Assembly: GCA_039972875.1 (NCBI GenBank)
Contig: JBDWMA010000060.1
Span: forward strand, 124,001-188,000
Reading direction: 5' to 3'
DNA: 64,000 nucleotides
Origin: Pseudoruegeria sp039972875
GTDB lineage: Bacteria; Pseudomonadota; Alphaproteobacteria; Rhodobacterales; Rhodobacteraceae
Below are positions 26,929 to 35,158 of the stretch, in pieces. The translations under genes were made by a program, and so were the position numbers. The first letter of the stretch is position 1. Every line of letters begins with the position of its first letter. The notes beneath the pieces were generated by a model. It did not search any database and was not told where the DNA came from. It saw nothing but the letters and a program-made list of their open reading frames with translations.

Positions 26929-27294
26929 TTATGATGTGCAATTGGCCATCAACAATGTGTCAGACGTAGGGGGCACCATCCATTTTGTTTTAAAGGCTGT
27001 TCCATAAGAGCTGTCGCTGCCGCAGACAGGCAAGTACGCCTTTTGATTGCTTTTGAGGGTCGTTAAGTTGGCTTGCGAGGAAAAACTATACGTTCTGCCT
27101 TGATGCTCGAGGCTGTTGTCTTTGCATCCCACAACCGGTTTTCCTGTTATGATATTTGACAGCGGATCAACGCCACGCGGCAGAGTTAGGCCTGAATTGG
27201 GCAGATTAAAATCCGACAGGTTGTTAGCAGTCGCGGGAAGGGGAACGGTTGCGTCTAAGGTTATAGCCATAAATCTATGGCGTGTGAGGTGCAT
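26929..27294 (-). pseudogene. decaying YHS-domain paralogue
   Basis: The frame reads DFNLPNSGLTLPRGVDPLS, then IITGKPVVGCKDNSLEHQG, RTYSFSSQANLTTLKSNQ and KAYLPVCGSDSSYGTAF. This parallels YHS proteins (G-DP-S-TGKPV, YxFSSxAN, AYLPxxGxxxSYG), but the GYD element is scrambled and the C-terminal DPxxWxxVDGKLYLN strand is lost. No signal peptide is recognisable. It lies upstream of the intact YHS gene on the same strand, so it is probably an old duplicate going to ruin. A divergent but functional protein cannot be excluded. Confidence 0.55.
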
Positions 27295-27401
27295 GATCCA
27301 TGGGCCTTCAATGGTTTAATAGATTTTTATTGCTCGCATTTGCAAGCCGCCAACACAAATCAAGTTCCCGTGCCATGCCGTCACATGTTTTGTATCCACT
27401 T

Positions 27402-27635
27402 TCAATTTTTTGATTTTGCGTCGCTGATTTGATCAAAAACGGCCCAGAAAATTCCGTCCATGTCTAACGCATAAAGGTTTTTAGCGGCCGTCTTGTTTGG
27501 ATTCTTAACTGAGCATTTTTGCTTGATCAGAAGACGTTCATATCTCCTTGATCGACCCGGACTGTTTTGGGCGGAGCACCCGGGATGAGTGCAGAAAACA
27601 ATCGAATTCTGAAGGTCTGCGACAACTGGTTTCAA
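27402..27635 (-). CDS. short hypothetical protein, doubtful
   Basis: An open frame of about 77 codons that begins at TTG; the frame remains open for about 20 codons further upstream. It contains four cysteines, one pair in FCTHPGCSAQ, and a C-terminus LYALDMDGIFWAVFDQI. No domain was recognised and the ribosome binding site is poor. It may be a gene remnant. Confidence 0.3.
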   Translation of the reverse strand: MKPVVADLQNSIVFCTHPGCSAQNSPGRSRRYERLLIKQKCSVKNPNKTAAKNLYALDMDGIFWAVFDQISDAKSKN

Positions 27636-27837
27636 TCCACTACCATCATACTTGCAGGTTTTGTAGGGAACATTTGAATCTTGTTTCCGCTTGTACAGTT
27701 ACCCATGGCTAACACGCCCGAGGTTAAGGAGTTCAGCGCCCCGGTTCTTGTCAATGTCTGCGATGTGGGCTGCGTTGGCAGCATCCAAGTATGGCGATCA
27801 ACATCCCCTTATGGTCATGAATGACAAAGTGAACTGG

Positions 27838-27900
27838 GGCCCCTTACAAAGATGTCGCGAAGCGGAGAAAGTCGTCTACGAGCCCAAAATAACAAATGCT
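27838..27900 (+). repeat. dispersed degenerate repeat, copy 2
   Basis: Partner of the segment at 25144-25210, with the same ordered blocks CAAAGATG, CGCGAA, GTC-T and CGAGCCCA. It lies in the roughly 290-base gap 27,636-27,926, which holds no other recognisable feature. Confidence 0.5.
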
Positions 27901-27926
27901 GCGAAACCCAAAAATGATCGTTGTGG

Positions 27927-28829
27927 TCAGGTGTCAATTACGGAAAACCGATTTTCTGCGAGGCCCGGCGTTTTGACGCGTAGCGTAAAAATGCTACCCT
28001 CTAATGAACCTTGGCCAGCCCTTTCAGCACCTGCTGTTGTGATGAAGATCGTTTTGAGGTCCGCTCCACCAAATGTGCAAGTTGTGATGTTCTCGACGGG
28101 CATGTCGATCACCTGATCGATGTCGCCGGAGGGGGCGATGCGCACAATGCATCCTCCACCAAAGCGGCAATTCCATAGGTAACCCTCTGCGTCCATGGCG
28201 GATCCATCAGGCAATCCGCGTTCAAAGCCCGCAAAGAACGATGTTGCGTCCCCGATGTCACCGGTGGCGGGGTCGAAAGGATACGCTCGGATTTCGTTTT
28301 TTAATGTATCCCCGAAATAAAACGTGCGGTCATCGGGTGCCCAACACAGCGTATTGGGGATGCCGATGCCTGTCTCAAATGCCACCAACCCTGTGCCTGA
28401 GCGGTAGCGATAGAGTGCGCCCATGCCATCCGTAGGGGGCAATGCTTCGCCCTTGGGGCCGACATTATTCCCCATAGAGCCGATCCAGAATGCACCCGTC
28501 GGATCACTGCGACCATCGTTGAAACGCAACTCAGGCCAGCCCGCGAGCGCCCCATTGGCAAGATCTTCGCGCGCGCGCGTTTCGGGGTTGAACAAGATCA
28601 AGCCCGAGCCAAGCGCGATCAGTAACCAGCCGTCCTTGTCTGTCAAAGAAATGGCTGTGACAGGTTCGTCAAATTGCGTTGTTGTGACGGTATCGATCTT
28701 GGCGTCGAATACATGTAAAAGGAAACGATTGATGTCGCACCAATAAAGAAGGCCTCGATCTGCGTCCCACGTCGCAGCCTCGCCACAGACATCACCAGAC
28801 TGTACCGTACATCTTGGCGTCATGTGCAA
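27927..28829 (-). CDS. SMP-30/gluconolactonase family sugar lactonase
   Basis: A 300-residue six-bladed beta-propeller of the SMP-30/LRE family, which hydrolyses aldonolactones using one divalent metal. Metal ligands fit the family: the Glu of GEAATWD near residue 17, the Asn of GIPNTLCWAPD near residue 155, and the Asp of LPDGSAMDAEGYLWNCRFGG near residue 207. ELRFNDGRSDPTGAFWIGSM is also a family signature. It follows the FCD regulator gene with a 10-base overlap, so both are co-transcribed. Next to mannonate dehydratase it may open a sugar-acid lactone to feed that enzyme, which is inference. The start may be 28829 or 28823. Confidence 0.88.
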   Translation of the reverse strand: MHMTPRCTVQSGDVCGEAATWDADRGLLYWCDINRFLLHVFDAKIDTVTTTQFDEPVTAISLTDKDGWLLIALGSGLILFNPETRAREDLANGALAGWPELRFNDGRSDPTGAFWIGSMGNNVGPKGEALPPTDGMGALYRYRSGTGLVAFETGIGIPNTLCWAPDDRTFYFGDTLKNEIRAYPFDPATGDIGDATSFFAGFERGLPDGSAMDAEGYLWNCRFGGGCIVRIAPSGDIDQVIDMPVENITTCTFGGADLKTIFITTAGAERAGQGSLEGSIFTLRVKTPGLAENRFSVIDT

Positions 28830-29545
28830 CCCGCATCTTTGTGTGGGCGAGCCAGAGAGTCCTCAATATAGTTTAGCCCGTGGTCAAGATGCTGATCCAT
28901 TAAGTACATATACGCAAGACGGTCTCGATTTTGCAGCGCTTTCAAAATGCCCGTGTGAGCAGTGTAGGTGCCTTCAATGCCGTCAGTTTCTTTGCCTGTT
29001 TCCATCAAGCGCTCGATCATTGGGCGCATTGATTTATAGACAGTTACAAGCGTTCGATTGGCCGTTGTTTCAAGCAAGGTGCAATGAAAATTGAAATCAC
29101 GTTCTGCGGCCTCTACCACGGTTTCGGAGATTAACAGCTTTTCGTTTATGGCGGTAAGTTGCGCAAGAACGTGATCATCCAATTGCTCAAATAGCCGATC
29201 CACAGAGTTTACCTCGATCAGGCGGCGGAAGTTCTGGATATCAAGGAATGTTTCGCGAGATAGGCCAATCTGAAATGAAAACACATCAAAGATCGCATCC
29301 ATGTGCCGATCAACCAAGACCGCGCCGACCTTGGGCCGCACATCAATTACGCCGTAGGCTTTGAGAATGCGGATGGCTTCGCGTACGGTATTGCGGGCGG
29401 CTGAAAAGCGTGTGCCCAATTCGCGTTCTGACGGGAGGTTGTCCCCTACGGAAAGATGGTTCTCAAAAATATAGTGCCGGATTTGCCGCACGAGAGCGTC
29501 CACTGCACCACCATCGTTTTCCTTAAGATCACTAGCCTTGCTCAT
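28820..29545 (-). CDS. FCD-domain GntR-family regulator of the hexuronate genes
   Basis: A 241-residue FadR-subfamily regulator. The N-terminal winged helix (about residues 15-80) includes LPSERELGTRFSAARNTVREAIRIL followed by YGVIDVRPKVGAVLVDR. The FCD ligand domain (about residues 95-225) carries the metal/ligand positions in RRLIEVNSVDRL, DFNFHCTLLETTANRTL and EGTYTAHTGILKAL. MSKASDLKEN at 29545, with GAGGGAAAT upstream, is the start; the longer frame to 29998 overlaps uxuA antisense. It is divergent from uxuA, with a paired operator-like sequence between. It probably represses both directions until a hexuronate-derived ligand binds (a UxuR-like role). Confidence 0.88.
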   Translation of the reverse strand: MSKASDLKENDGGAVDALVRQIRHYIFENHLSVGDNLPSERELGTRFSAARNTVREAIRILKAYGVIDVRPKVGAVLVDRHMDAIFDVFSFQIGLSRETFLDIQNFRRLIEVNSVDRLFEQLDDHVLAQLTAINEKLLISETVVEAAERDFNFHCTLLETTANRTLVTVYKSMRPMIERLMETGKETDGIEGTYTAHTGILKALQNRDRLAYMYLMDQHLDHGLNYIEDSLARPHKDAGCT

Positions 29546-29556
29546 ATTTCCCTCAT

Positions 29557-29642
29557 CTTGTTGGACCAGATTAGGGGAAACTGGACAGGTTTCCAAATTA
29601 AATCGAACAAAAGCCGCCTGAAAAGTAAACTGGTCCAACAAG
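29557..29642. promoter_or_regulatory. paired operator between the regulator and uxuA
   Basis: CTTGTTGGACCAG at 29557-29569 and its exact reverse complement CTGGTCCAACAAG at 29630-29642 lie 60 bases apart in the divergent promoter region. Each arm contains a TGGNCCA core, a half-palindrome like the TGGTNNACCA sites of FCD-GntR regulators. Two sites near six helical turns apart suggest looping or separate control of the two promoters. Confidence 0.7.
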
Positions 29643-29699
29643 GGGGTTGATTTCCATCCTTCTTTCAGGAAGATCTGATGTGACAAGGGGGAGGTGACG

Positions 29700-30881
29700 A
29701 TGTTTGAAACTTGGCGATGGTTTGGACCAAATGATCCAGTCAGCTTGGCACATGTTAGACAGGCCGGTGCTTCGGGTATTGTCACAGCGCTCCATGAGAT
29801 GCCGCCCGGTGCGGTTTGGGCTCGTAACGATATTGCTGCGCGCCGTGATCTGATTGCAGAGGCCGGTTTGGAATGGTCTGTTGTCGAAAGCATTCCTGTG
29901 CATCCGGCGATCAAATTGGGTAATGCGCAGGCACCTGAACAGATCGCCAAATGGATCGAGACGATGGAGAATTTGACCGCCGAAGGATTGCGGGTCATTT
30001 GCTACAATTTCATGCCCGTCGTCGACTGGACACGAACGGACCTGCGATATCCAGCCCCGAATGGTGGTTTGGCGCTGCGGTTCGATCCGGTGGAATTTGC
30101 GGCCTATGATGTGTTTATACTGGCCCGTGAAAATGCCGAAGCGGATTACGACGCGTCAACGCTCGCGGCTGCGAAAGCCTGCTTTGCTGGAATGGACATT
30201 GATGATCAGGAACGTTTGGAGGCGACCATCATCGCGGGCCTTCCCGGATCTGAGTTGAGCCATGGCCGCGAAGATATTCGTGCCGCAATTGCTGAATACG
30301 ATCGCACAGATGCCGCTACACTGCGTGCCAATCTTATCACTTTCCTAAAGGCTGTGACGCCCGCAGCCGAGGCATGCGGCGCGCGTATTTGCTTGCACCC
30401 AGACGATCCGCCTTTTTCTATCTTTGGCCTGCCACGCGTGGTGTCAACAAAGGCAGACTATGCGGTATTGTTTGACGCAGTCCCCGCCTTGGCCAATGGG
30501 ATCACGTTGTGCGCGGGTTCACTTGGATCACGCGCAGACAATGACGTGATGGACATCGCTGAGGCATTTGCAGACCGCATCCATTTCACACATCTGCGCA
30601 ATGTGACCATTCAGGAAAACGGCGCGTTTTTTGAAGATGACCACCTTGAAGGTGGCGTGGATATGGTCGCATTGACACAAAGCTTAATGCTTGAAGAGGC
30701 GCGCCGACGTGCAGAAGGCCGTCAAGACGCAGAGATCCCGATGCGCCCTGATCATGGTCATCTTTTAATTGACGATATCACCAAAACAACCAACCCGGGT
30801 TATTCCGCCATTGGGCGGCTCAAAGGCTTGGCCGAATTGCGCGGTGTTGCGAGGGCTATTAAAGCATTGGGGGCAACCTAA
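29700..30881 (+). CDS. uxuA: mannonate dehydratase
   Basis: A 393-residue enzyme that dehydrates D-mannonate to 2-keto-3-deoxygluconate in glucuronate catabolism. It begins MFETWRWFGPNDPVSLAHVRQAGA, matching the UxuA N-terminus. ALHEMPPGAVW, CYNFMPVVDWTRTDL, ICLHPDDPPFSIFGLPR (metal-binding His) and MRPDHGHLL near the C-terminus are family signatures with the catalytic and metal residues. The ATG at 29700 aligns with known UxuA starts better than the GTG at 29694. Its stop overlaps the start of the SDR gene. Confidence 0.95.
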   Translation: MFETWRWFGPNDPVSLAHVRQAGASGIVTALHEMPPGAVWARNDIAARRDLIAEAGLEWSVVESIPVHPAIKLGNAQAPEQIAKWIETMENLTAEGLRVICYNFMPVVDWTRTDLRYPAPNGGLALRFDPVEFAAYDVFILARENAEADYDASTLAAAKACFAGMDIDDQERLEATIIAGLPGSELSHGREDIRAAIAEYDRTDAATLRANLITFLKAVTPAAEACGARICLHPDDPPFSIFGLPRVVSTKADYAVLFDAVPALANGITLCAGSLGSRADNDVMDIAEAFADRIHFTHLRNVTIQENGAFFEDDHLEGGVDMVALTQSLMLEEARRRAEGRQDAEIPMRPDHGHLLIDDITKTTNPGYSAIGRLKGLAELRGVARAIKALGAT

Positions 30882-31666
30882 TGAAGATTGATTTCTCCGG
30901 CAAATCCTTCGCGGTTACTGGCACCAGCGGCATTGGCTTAGACGCCGCATTGTATTTGGCTCGTTCGGGCGCGCAGGTGTTTCTGGCAGGCATTGACGCA
31001 GCCTTAAACGCTGACGCGCAAGCTGCCGCCAAGGCCGAGAGTCTACCGGTGTTCATCAGCCATGTCGACGTGTCAGACACCGCATCCGTCAGTGGTTGGG
31101 TCGCAGAGATCTCAGCCAGGACCGATAAGCTGCACGGTTTGGTCAATGCGGCGGCGATCCAGACATATGGCACAGCCGCCAGTACGACGCCTGACGAATG
31201 GGATCACACAATCGCGGTCAATCTGCGGTCATGCTACCTCACATCGCACCTGCTTTATCCACTGTTGAGAGCAGCGGAAGGCGCTTCAATCGTCCATATT
31301 TCGTCTGTTCAGGGACATGCTAACCAAAGCGCTGTGCTCGCCTATGCGACCACCAAAGGTGCGATACACGCCTTGACGCGCGCGATGGCGGTTGATTGCG
31401 CAGCCCACAAAATCCGCGTGAATTCTGTCAGCCCTGGGTCCGTACGCACACCATTGTTAGAATATTCTGCCCGGGCATTGGCAGGTGACGAAAAACCTAT
31501 AGAAGAAATAATCGCTGAATTTGGTAAATCGCATCCGGTTGGGCGAGTCGGCACGACGCAGGAGACAAGTGCCATGATTGGCTACCTGTGTTCAGATGCC
31601 GCCGCATTTGTGACTGGCACAGATATGAAGATCGACGGAGGATTAACCGCTCAGTTGGGTGTGTGA
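30881..31666 (+). CDS. SDR-family oxidoreductase of the hexuronate operon
   Basis: A 261-residue short-chain dehydrogenase/reductase. The nucleotide-binding motif is TGTSGIG near residue 13, NAAA near residue 88, the catalytic Ser in HISSVQGH and YxxxK in YATTKGA near residue 150. PGSVRTPLL follows. It is translationally coupled to uxuA (TAATG overlap). By position it probably reduces fructuronate to mannonate, doing the job of UxuB, whose classical family is not an SDR. That substrate is inferred. It is the last gene before a 1.3-kb gene-poor stretch. Confidence 0.88.
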   Translation: MKIDFSGKSFAVTGTSGIGLDAALYLARSGAQVFLAGIDAALNADAQAAAKAESLPVFISHVDVSDTASVSGWVAEISARTDKLHGLVNAAAIQTYGTAASTTPDEWDHTIAVNLRSCYLTSHLLYPLLRAAEGASIVHISSVQGHANQSAVLAYATTKGAIHALTRAMAVDCAAHKIRVNSVSPGSVRTPLLEYSARALAGDEKPIEEIIAEFGKSHPVGRVGTTQETSAMIGYLCSDAAAFVTGTDMKIDGGLTAQLGV

Positions 31667-33011
31667 CCACGTGCGCGAATTCGAAGCGGTTGATATTTAA
31701 ATTGCACACGGCTTGGAAGCGATTGCATTTCAAATGATCGAGCTGAATCGGCTCGAACGATCTCCAGTACTCGCGAAGAGTGTAGTGTTTCGGGGGCTGT
31801 TGTTGCTTTGACAGTATTTTGTTCGATACGGCGTTGTGCGCATTTGCGTATGCACATGGCGTATAGGCGCACTTCGATCGTTCGGTGATATGGTGGCTTA
31901 TATTTCTGCCGCTGTGCATTCCGTTTGAACGTCTCTCGCAATATAGTGAGTCTGGGAGACGGGTTGATTTCATATAGAATTTTTGGATCACAGTCCGGAT
32001 GATCTTTTCTCGGCGTTCATTCAGGGCAGGGTGCAAATGGGGCGATCCCTTTTACTATCTAACAAGGATATCACGTTTCTACTTTCCCGAAAGAGCTTGA
32101 TCTGGCGGAAAACAGACGGCCAGATCAGGTCAAGTCAAGTTGGTTGGCAAATATGCTATTTCTACTGCAGTTGTTTGGCCTGAAATGCCCCCCTGAACCA
32201 TCTGCGTCGCGTCCGCTCGTCTCCAAGTTTCCTTCCTGGATGCCACGTCAAAATCTTCTGGAGGGGAGTTGCCCTATAAGCTCAGGGCTCAGAATTGTGC
32301 GGGCCCAGAGTCTCATATGAAGGGCTAAGCCCAATATTTAAGTGTTTAGCTGAGATCCTTAAATTATTGAATGTGTTGTTTGATGATAAAGACCAACTTA
32401 CACTTTAGGGCATAAGCTAGGGAAAGTCTCGAGAACGGGGCAGGGCTCTAGCTCTACATCACCCGGCGCGACTTTTATCTTTGCTTGTCGGGAAAAGCGA
32501 GTGTTCCTTTCGCAAACTGAGGCGCGTTATGCGGACCTTGGGAGGACACCATCCACGTCTTGCCCCAGCAGCCGATCATGGTTAGCTGGATCAAATTAGA
32601 CGACGACCCCCTGTTCAAAGAGATGTCGAAGCGTCATGAAGGCAAGTGGTTCCCGTATAGGACCAACGTAAAAGGTGGCGTCAATGCTGCCCGTTATTTG
32701 GACTTCTTTGTTGTCAAACTGAAGCTGTTCGCCTTCGTGGTTGAGTGCCGTTGCTGAATTTTTTTTGGGGGGTCGACCTTCAGCTGGGGTGCTAAAATTG
32801 ATGGGGTACGCAATCTTCAGCAGATCCTGCAGCTTGGCTTTCTCACCACAGGAAACATGGCCCCTGTTTGGGAGACTTTAACAAAGGTCCGCATAGCCGT
32901 CAGCAGTTCTATAACAAAGATATCCTTTGTAAAAACCAAAAGAAATTGATGATTATCAAATAATCCTATCTGCAGTATTACCGCTACCAAACCCGTGTGT
33001 AGGACATTGAT
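31667..33011. other. gene-poor degenerate stretch
   Basis: About 1.3 kb without a convincing gene. A minus-strand frame at about 31,650-31,800 reads KHYTLREYWRSFEPIQLDHL, and a plus-strand frame at 32,560-32,757 starts LPQQPIMVSWIKLDDDPLF. Neither is recognised and neither has a good start. AT content rises just before the CMD-like gene, where its promoter probably lies. Confidence 0.4.
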
Positions 33012-33425
33012 GTGAATAGTTTATCTCAAACACCCGACGCAATTCAAACAGAGGGCGCTAAACTTTCGGATTTGGTAAATCCTAATATGCGGGAAATTTT
33101 GGGCGACCAGAACGGCGAGCTTTTACCCGACATGGCCGACGCCTTTGTGAATATGGATTATGGGCAGCTCTATGGCCGAACTGGTCCCGATATCAAAAAT
33201 CGCTACATCGCAACGAACTCCGCACGATCAGCATTTGGCGGGCAGACTGCGCCGCAATCGAAGATTGCTATACAGGCCAGTCATAAATCCGGGTTGAATG
33301 ATATCGAAATTGCGGAATCAATTTGGCAGATGGTGCTTTCCGGTGGGCTTTCGGCGGCGATCAACGGTCAGAACACACTATTAGAGGTGTTGGAGCAAAA
33401 CAAGGAGCCACAGGGTGCGCCTTAA
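33012..33425 (+). CDS. carboxymuconolactone decarboxylase (CMD)-like protein
   Basis: A 137-residue protein from a GTG preceded by TAGGA. Residues about 35-125 have the CMD helical fold signature: FVNMDYGQLYGRTGPDIKNRYIA, then SAFGGQTAPQSKIAIQASHKSG and LNDIEIAESIWQMVLSGGLSAAINGQNTLLEVLE. It has no cysteines in the CxxC position of AhpD-type peroxidases, so a decarboxylase-like or non-enzymatic role is more likely. It is first in a three-gene cassette, and its end overlaps the cytochrome P460 gene by 11 bases. The function is unknown. Confidence 0.78.
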   Translation: MNSLSQTPDAIQTEGAKLSDLVNPNMREILGDQNGELLPDMADAFVNMDYGQLYGRTGPDIKNRYIATNSARSAFGGQTAPQSKIAIQASHKSGLNDIEIAESIWQMVLSGGLSAAINGQNTLLEVLEQNKEPQGAP

Positions 33426-33954
33426 CCGAATGGCGTCTCAGCCGAAGTTAAGAATGGTGTTGATTGCTTCTGGCGTTGCCGCAGCGTTGCTGTCTGCGAC
33501 AGCCGTCGCCGAAACATTGGTCGAAACCAATCGCTATGGCGGCACCTATATTGCATATGCCCAAGTTCATCGACCTGACGGCACCTATCGCCGGATGTTA
33601 ACCACATTGGACATTCTTGAAGCAGCCGCTTCAGGTGCTCCGCTTCCCAATGGCACACATATACTTATGGAAAGTTACTACGCACCCGGCGAAATCGGGA
33701 CTGTTTTTCACAAACGCAAGGTTGATGGCAAATGGCAATACGGCTCTTTTTCTGGAACGGGCAATATCGACCTCTCAACAGAACCGCGTGTGTCGTGCCT
33801 GTCATGCCATGCTCAGGTGGTGAAGACGGATTTTACATTCACCCACCAATTGATGGAACACGCGTTGGCAGATGGATTTTCTACGGTACATTGCAACCGA
33901 ACAGGGCGCACGCCATGTGACGCCGTAACTTACCGTTTCGGCTCTGGGCCGTGA
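33415..33954 (+). CDS. periplasmic cytochrome P460 family protein
   Basis: A 179-residue protein from GTG with a Sec signal (MVLIASGVAAALLSATAVA, cleavage before ETLVE). The mature part has the cytochrome P460 pattern NGTHILMESYYAP, TVFHKRKVDGKWQYGSFS and the c-type heme site SCLSCHAQ near residue 131, followed by KTDFTFTHQ. The family oxidises hydroxylamine or binds NO-like ligands at a heme cross-linked to Lys. It ends with a second Cys pair (HCNRTGRTPCDA) of unknown role. It overlaps both neighbours, so translation is coupled with the CMD-like and b561 genes. Confidence 0.85.
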   Translation: MRLNRMASQPKLRMVLIASGVAAALLSATAVAETLVETNRYGGTYIAYAQVHRPDGTYRRMLTTLDILEAAASGAPLPNGTHILMESYYAPGEIGTVFHKRKVDGKWQYGSFSGTGNIDLSTEPRVSCLSCHAQVVKTDFTFTHQLMEHALADGFSTVHCNRTGRTPCDAVTYRFGSGP

Positions 33955-34457
33955 GTGCGCTTCATAATCCAAACCTAAGAATCATTCACTGGCTAACCGC
34001 CAATCTTGTGCTCCTTCAGCTTTTGCTCACCGCAACGTGGCGGATCTTTCCGGATCCTTTACCCAGGGTCGATGAAGCACTGGTTCAGGCGTATATAACA
34101 ATCGGTGCCACGATTTTTTGCATCACTTTTGTTCGCCTTGTCATCCGGGTAACCTCGGTCCAGCTCACGGATTCACGCGATACCTTTCGTAAGTTTGCAA
34201 CCATTATTGTTCATGCGACGCTTTACACCTGTCTGCTGGTGGTGCCGATCAGCGGCTGTCTAAAGCTCGCAGCGCTTGGAACTCGAATACACCTTTGGGG
34301 CGTGGTTCAGTTGCCAGAAATGAGTTTGAACATTGTGCTGTATAATACAATGTCGGCGGTTCATCTTTGGACATCGGTTACTTTAATTGCCTTTTTAACA
34401 ATCCACATTGCAGGCGCAACGTTTCACAAAATCGTTTCAAATTTTTCTGACAGATGA
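33951..34457 (+). CDS. cytochrome b561 (small, standalone)
   Basis: A 168-residue inner-membrane diheme cytochrome with four predicted helices. Heme-ligand histidines are in RIIHWLTANLVLLQ (helix 1), ATIIVHATLYTCLL (helix 3) and MSAVHLWTSVTLIAFLTIHIAG (helix 4). It starts at GTG 33951, four bases inside the cytochrome P460 gene. In such a cassette it probably passes electrons between the quinone pool and the periplasmic heme protein, which is inference. No terminator is evident after it. Confidence 0.85.
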   Translation: MSALHNPNLRIIHWLTANLVLLQLLLTATWRIFPDPLPRVDEALVQAYITIGATIFCITFVRLVIRVTSVQLTDSRDTFRKFATIIVHATLYTCLLVVPISGCLKLAALGTRIHLWGVVQLPEMSLNIVLYNTMSAVHLWTSVTLIAFLTIHIAGATFHKIVSNFSDR

Positions 34458-35100
34458 CGGCTGTACAAGTAGAAATCATGTCCGGCCTGTTATTTGATTG
34501 TCTCGCGTCGCGCTATCGATTGGTGGGTTCGTACTGCCGGCGTTTATTTCGGATTGCTGGCCCCATTTTGGAGCCTGTACAGGAATTCGTCATATGTTCG
34601 TGTACCCTTGGCAATCATTCTCTGGTCTAACTGGGCCGTTGCACCCGTGGTTTTACGGTTCCCATTGTTACCAGGGTTTGTCGGCATTAGCCCAGCCTCG
34701 ATTAAAGGTTTCGACAGAGCAGAGAGCGAATATTGGACGTTGGTTGGGAGTAACAGCGGTTGGGTTTGTCCCGCGCAACCGACTTAAATGCACATTTCAG
34801 CTAAGGCCCGGAGTGAATCCTCTTTCCTAGATGTTCTGCCGAGTACGAATGTCCGCTTCCCGACGCAATCAATTCTCGCAGCCGAGAGGAAAACCGTGAT
34901 CTCTAATCTGCAAAGGGGGACTACTTGGAGGGCGTTGGATGGGGGGGCGATGCGAGATCACATTGTGTTTTGAGACCACTTTTTGATCATTGAACATTAC
35001 TGATTGATAAATGCTCGAAGTCTCTTTCCAGAAAACCGATGTCGCGTCCGTCGTTTTGAAACTGGTTGTAGCGATTGCTGCCGGGACGCAGCGCGATAAA
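34458..35100. other. gene-poor stretch before the ribosomal operon
   Basis: About 640 bases without a convincing gene. A frame at 34,494-34,787 has some hydrophobic segments but no recognisable family. The segment near 34,845 (ACGAATGTCCGCTT) recalls one near 25,220 (TGAATGTCCGATCT), so more decayed intergenic repeat may be present. Confidence 0.35.
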
Positions 35101-35131
35101 CGAAAACAGCCGCCCAAAACTGGACGGCTGT
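35101..35131 (-). terminator. intrinsic terminator of the rpsF-rpsR-rplI operon
   Basis: On the minus strand ACAGCCGTCC pairs with GGGCGGCTGT around an AGTTTT loop, followed by TTTTCGTTT. It lies 28 bases after the rplI stop. Confidence 0.8.
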
Positions 35132-35158
35132 CTGAAAATTTTAAGAACGAACAGACGC

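Noticed and set aside
31497..32036. Minus-strand 179-codon frame near the SDR gene as a transposase
   Set aside because: The segment KHYTLREYWRSFEP looks protein-like, but no family could be recognised and half the frame is antisense to the SDR gene.
34494..34787. A 97-codon plus-strand frame with hydrophobic segments after cytochrome b561
   Set aside because: There is no family match and an overlapping frame of equal length reads a different sequence, so coding is not supported.
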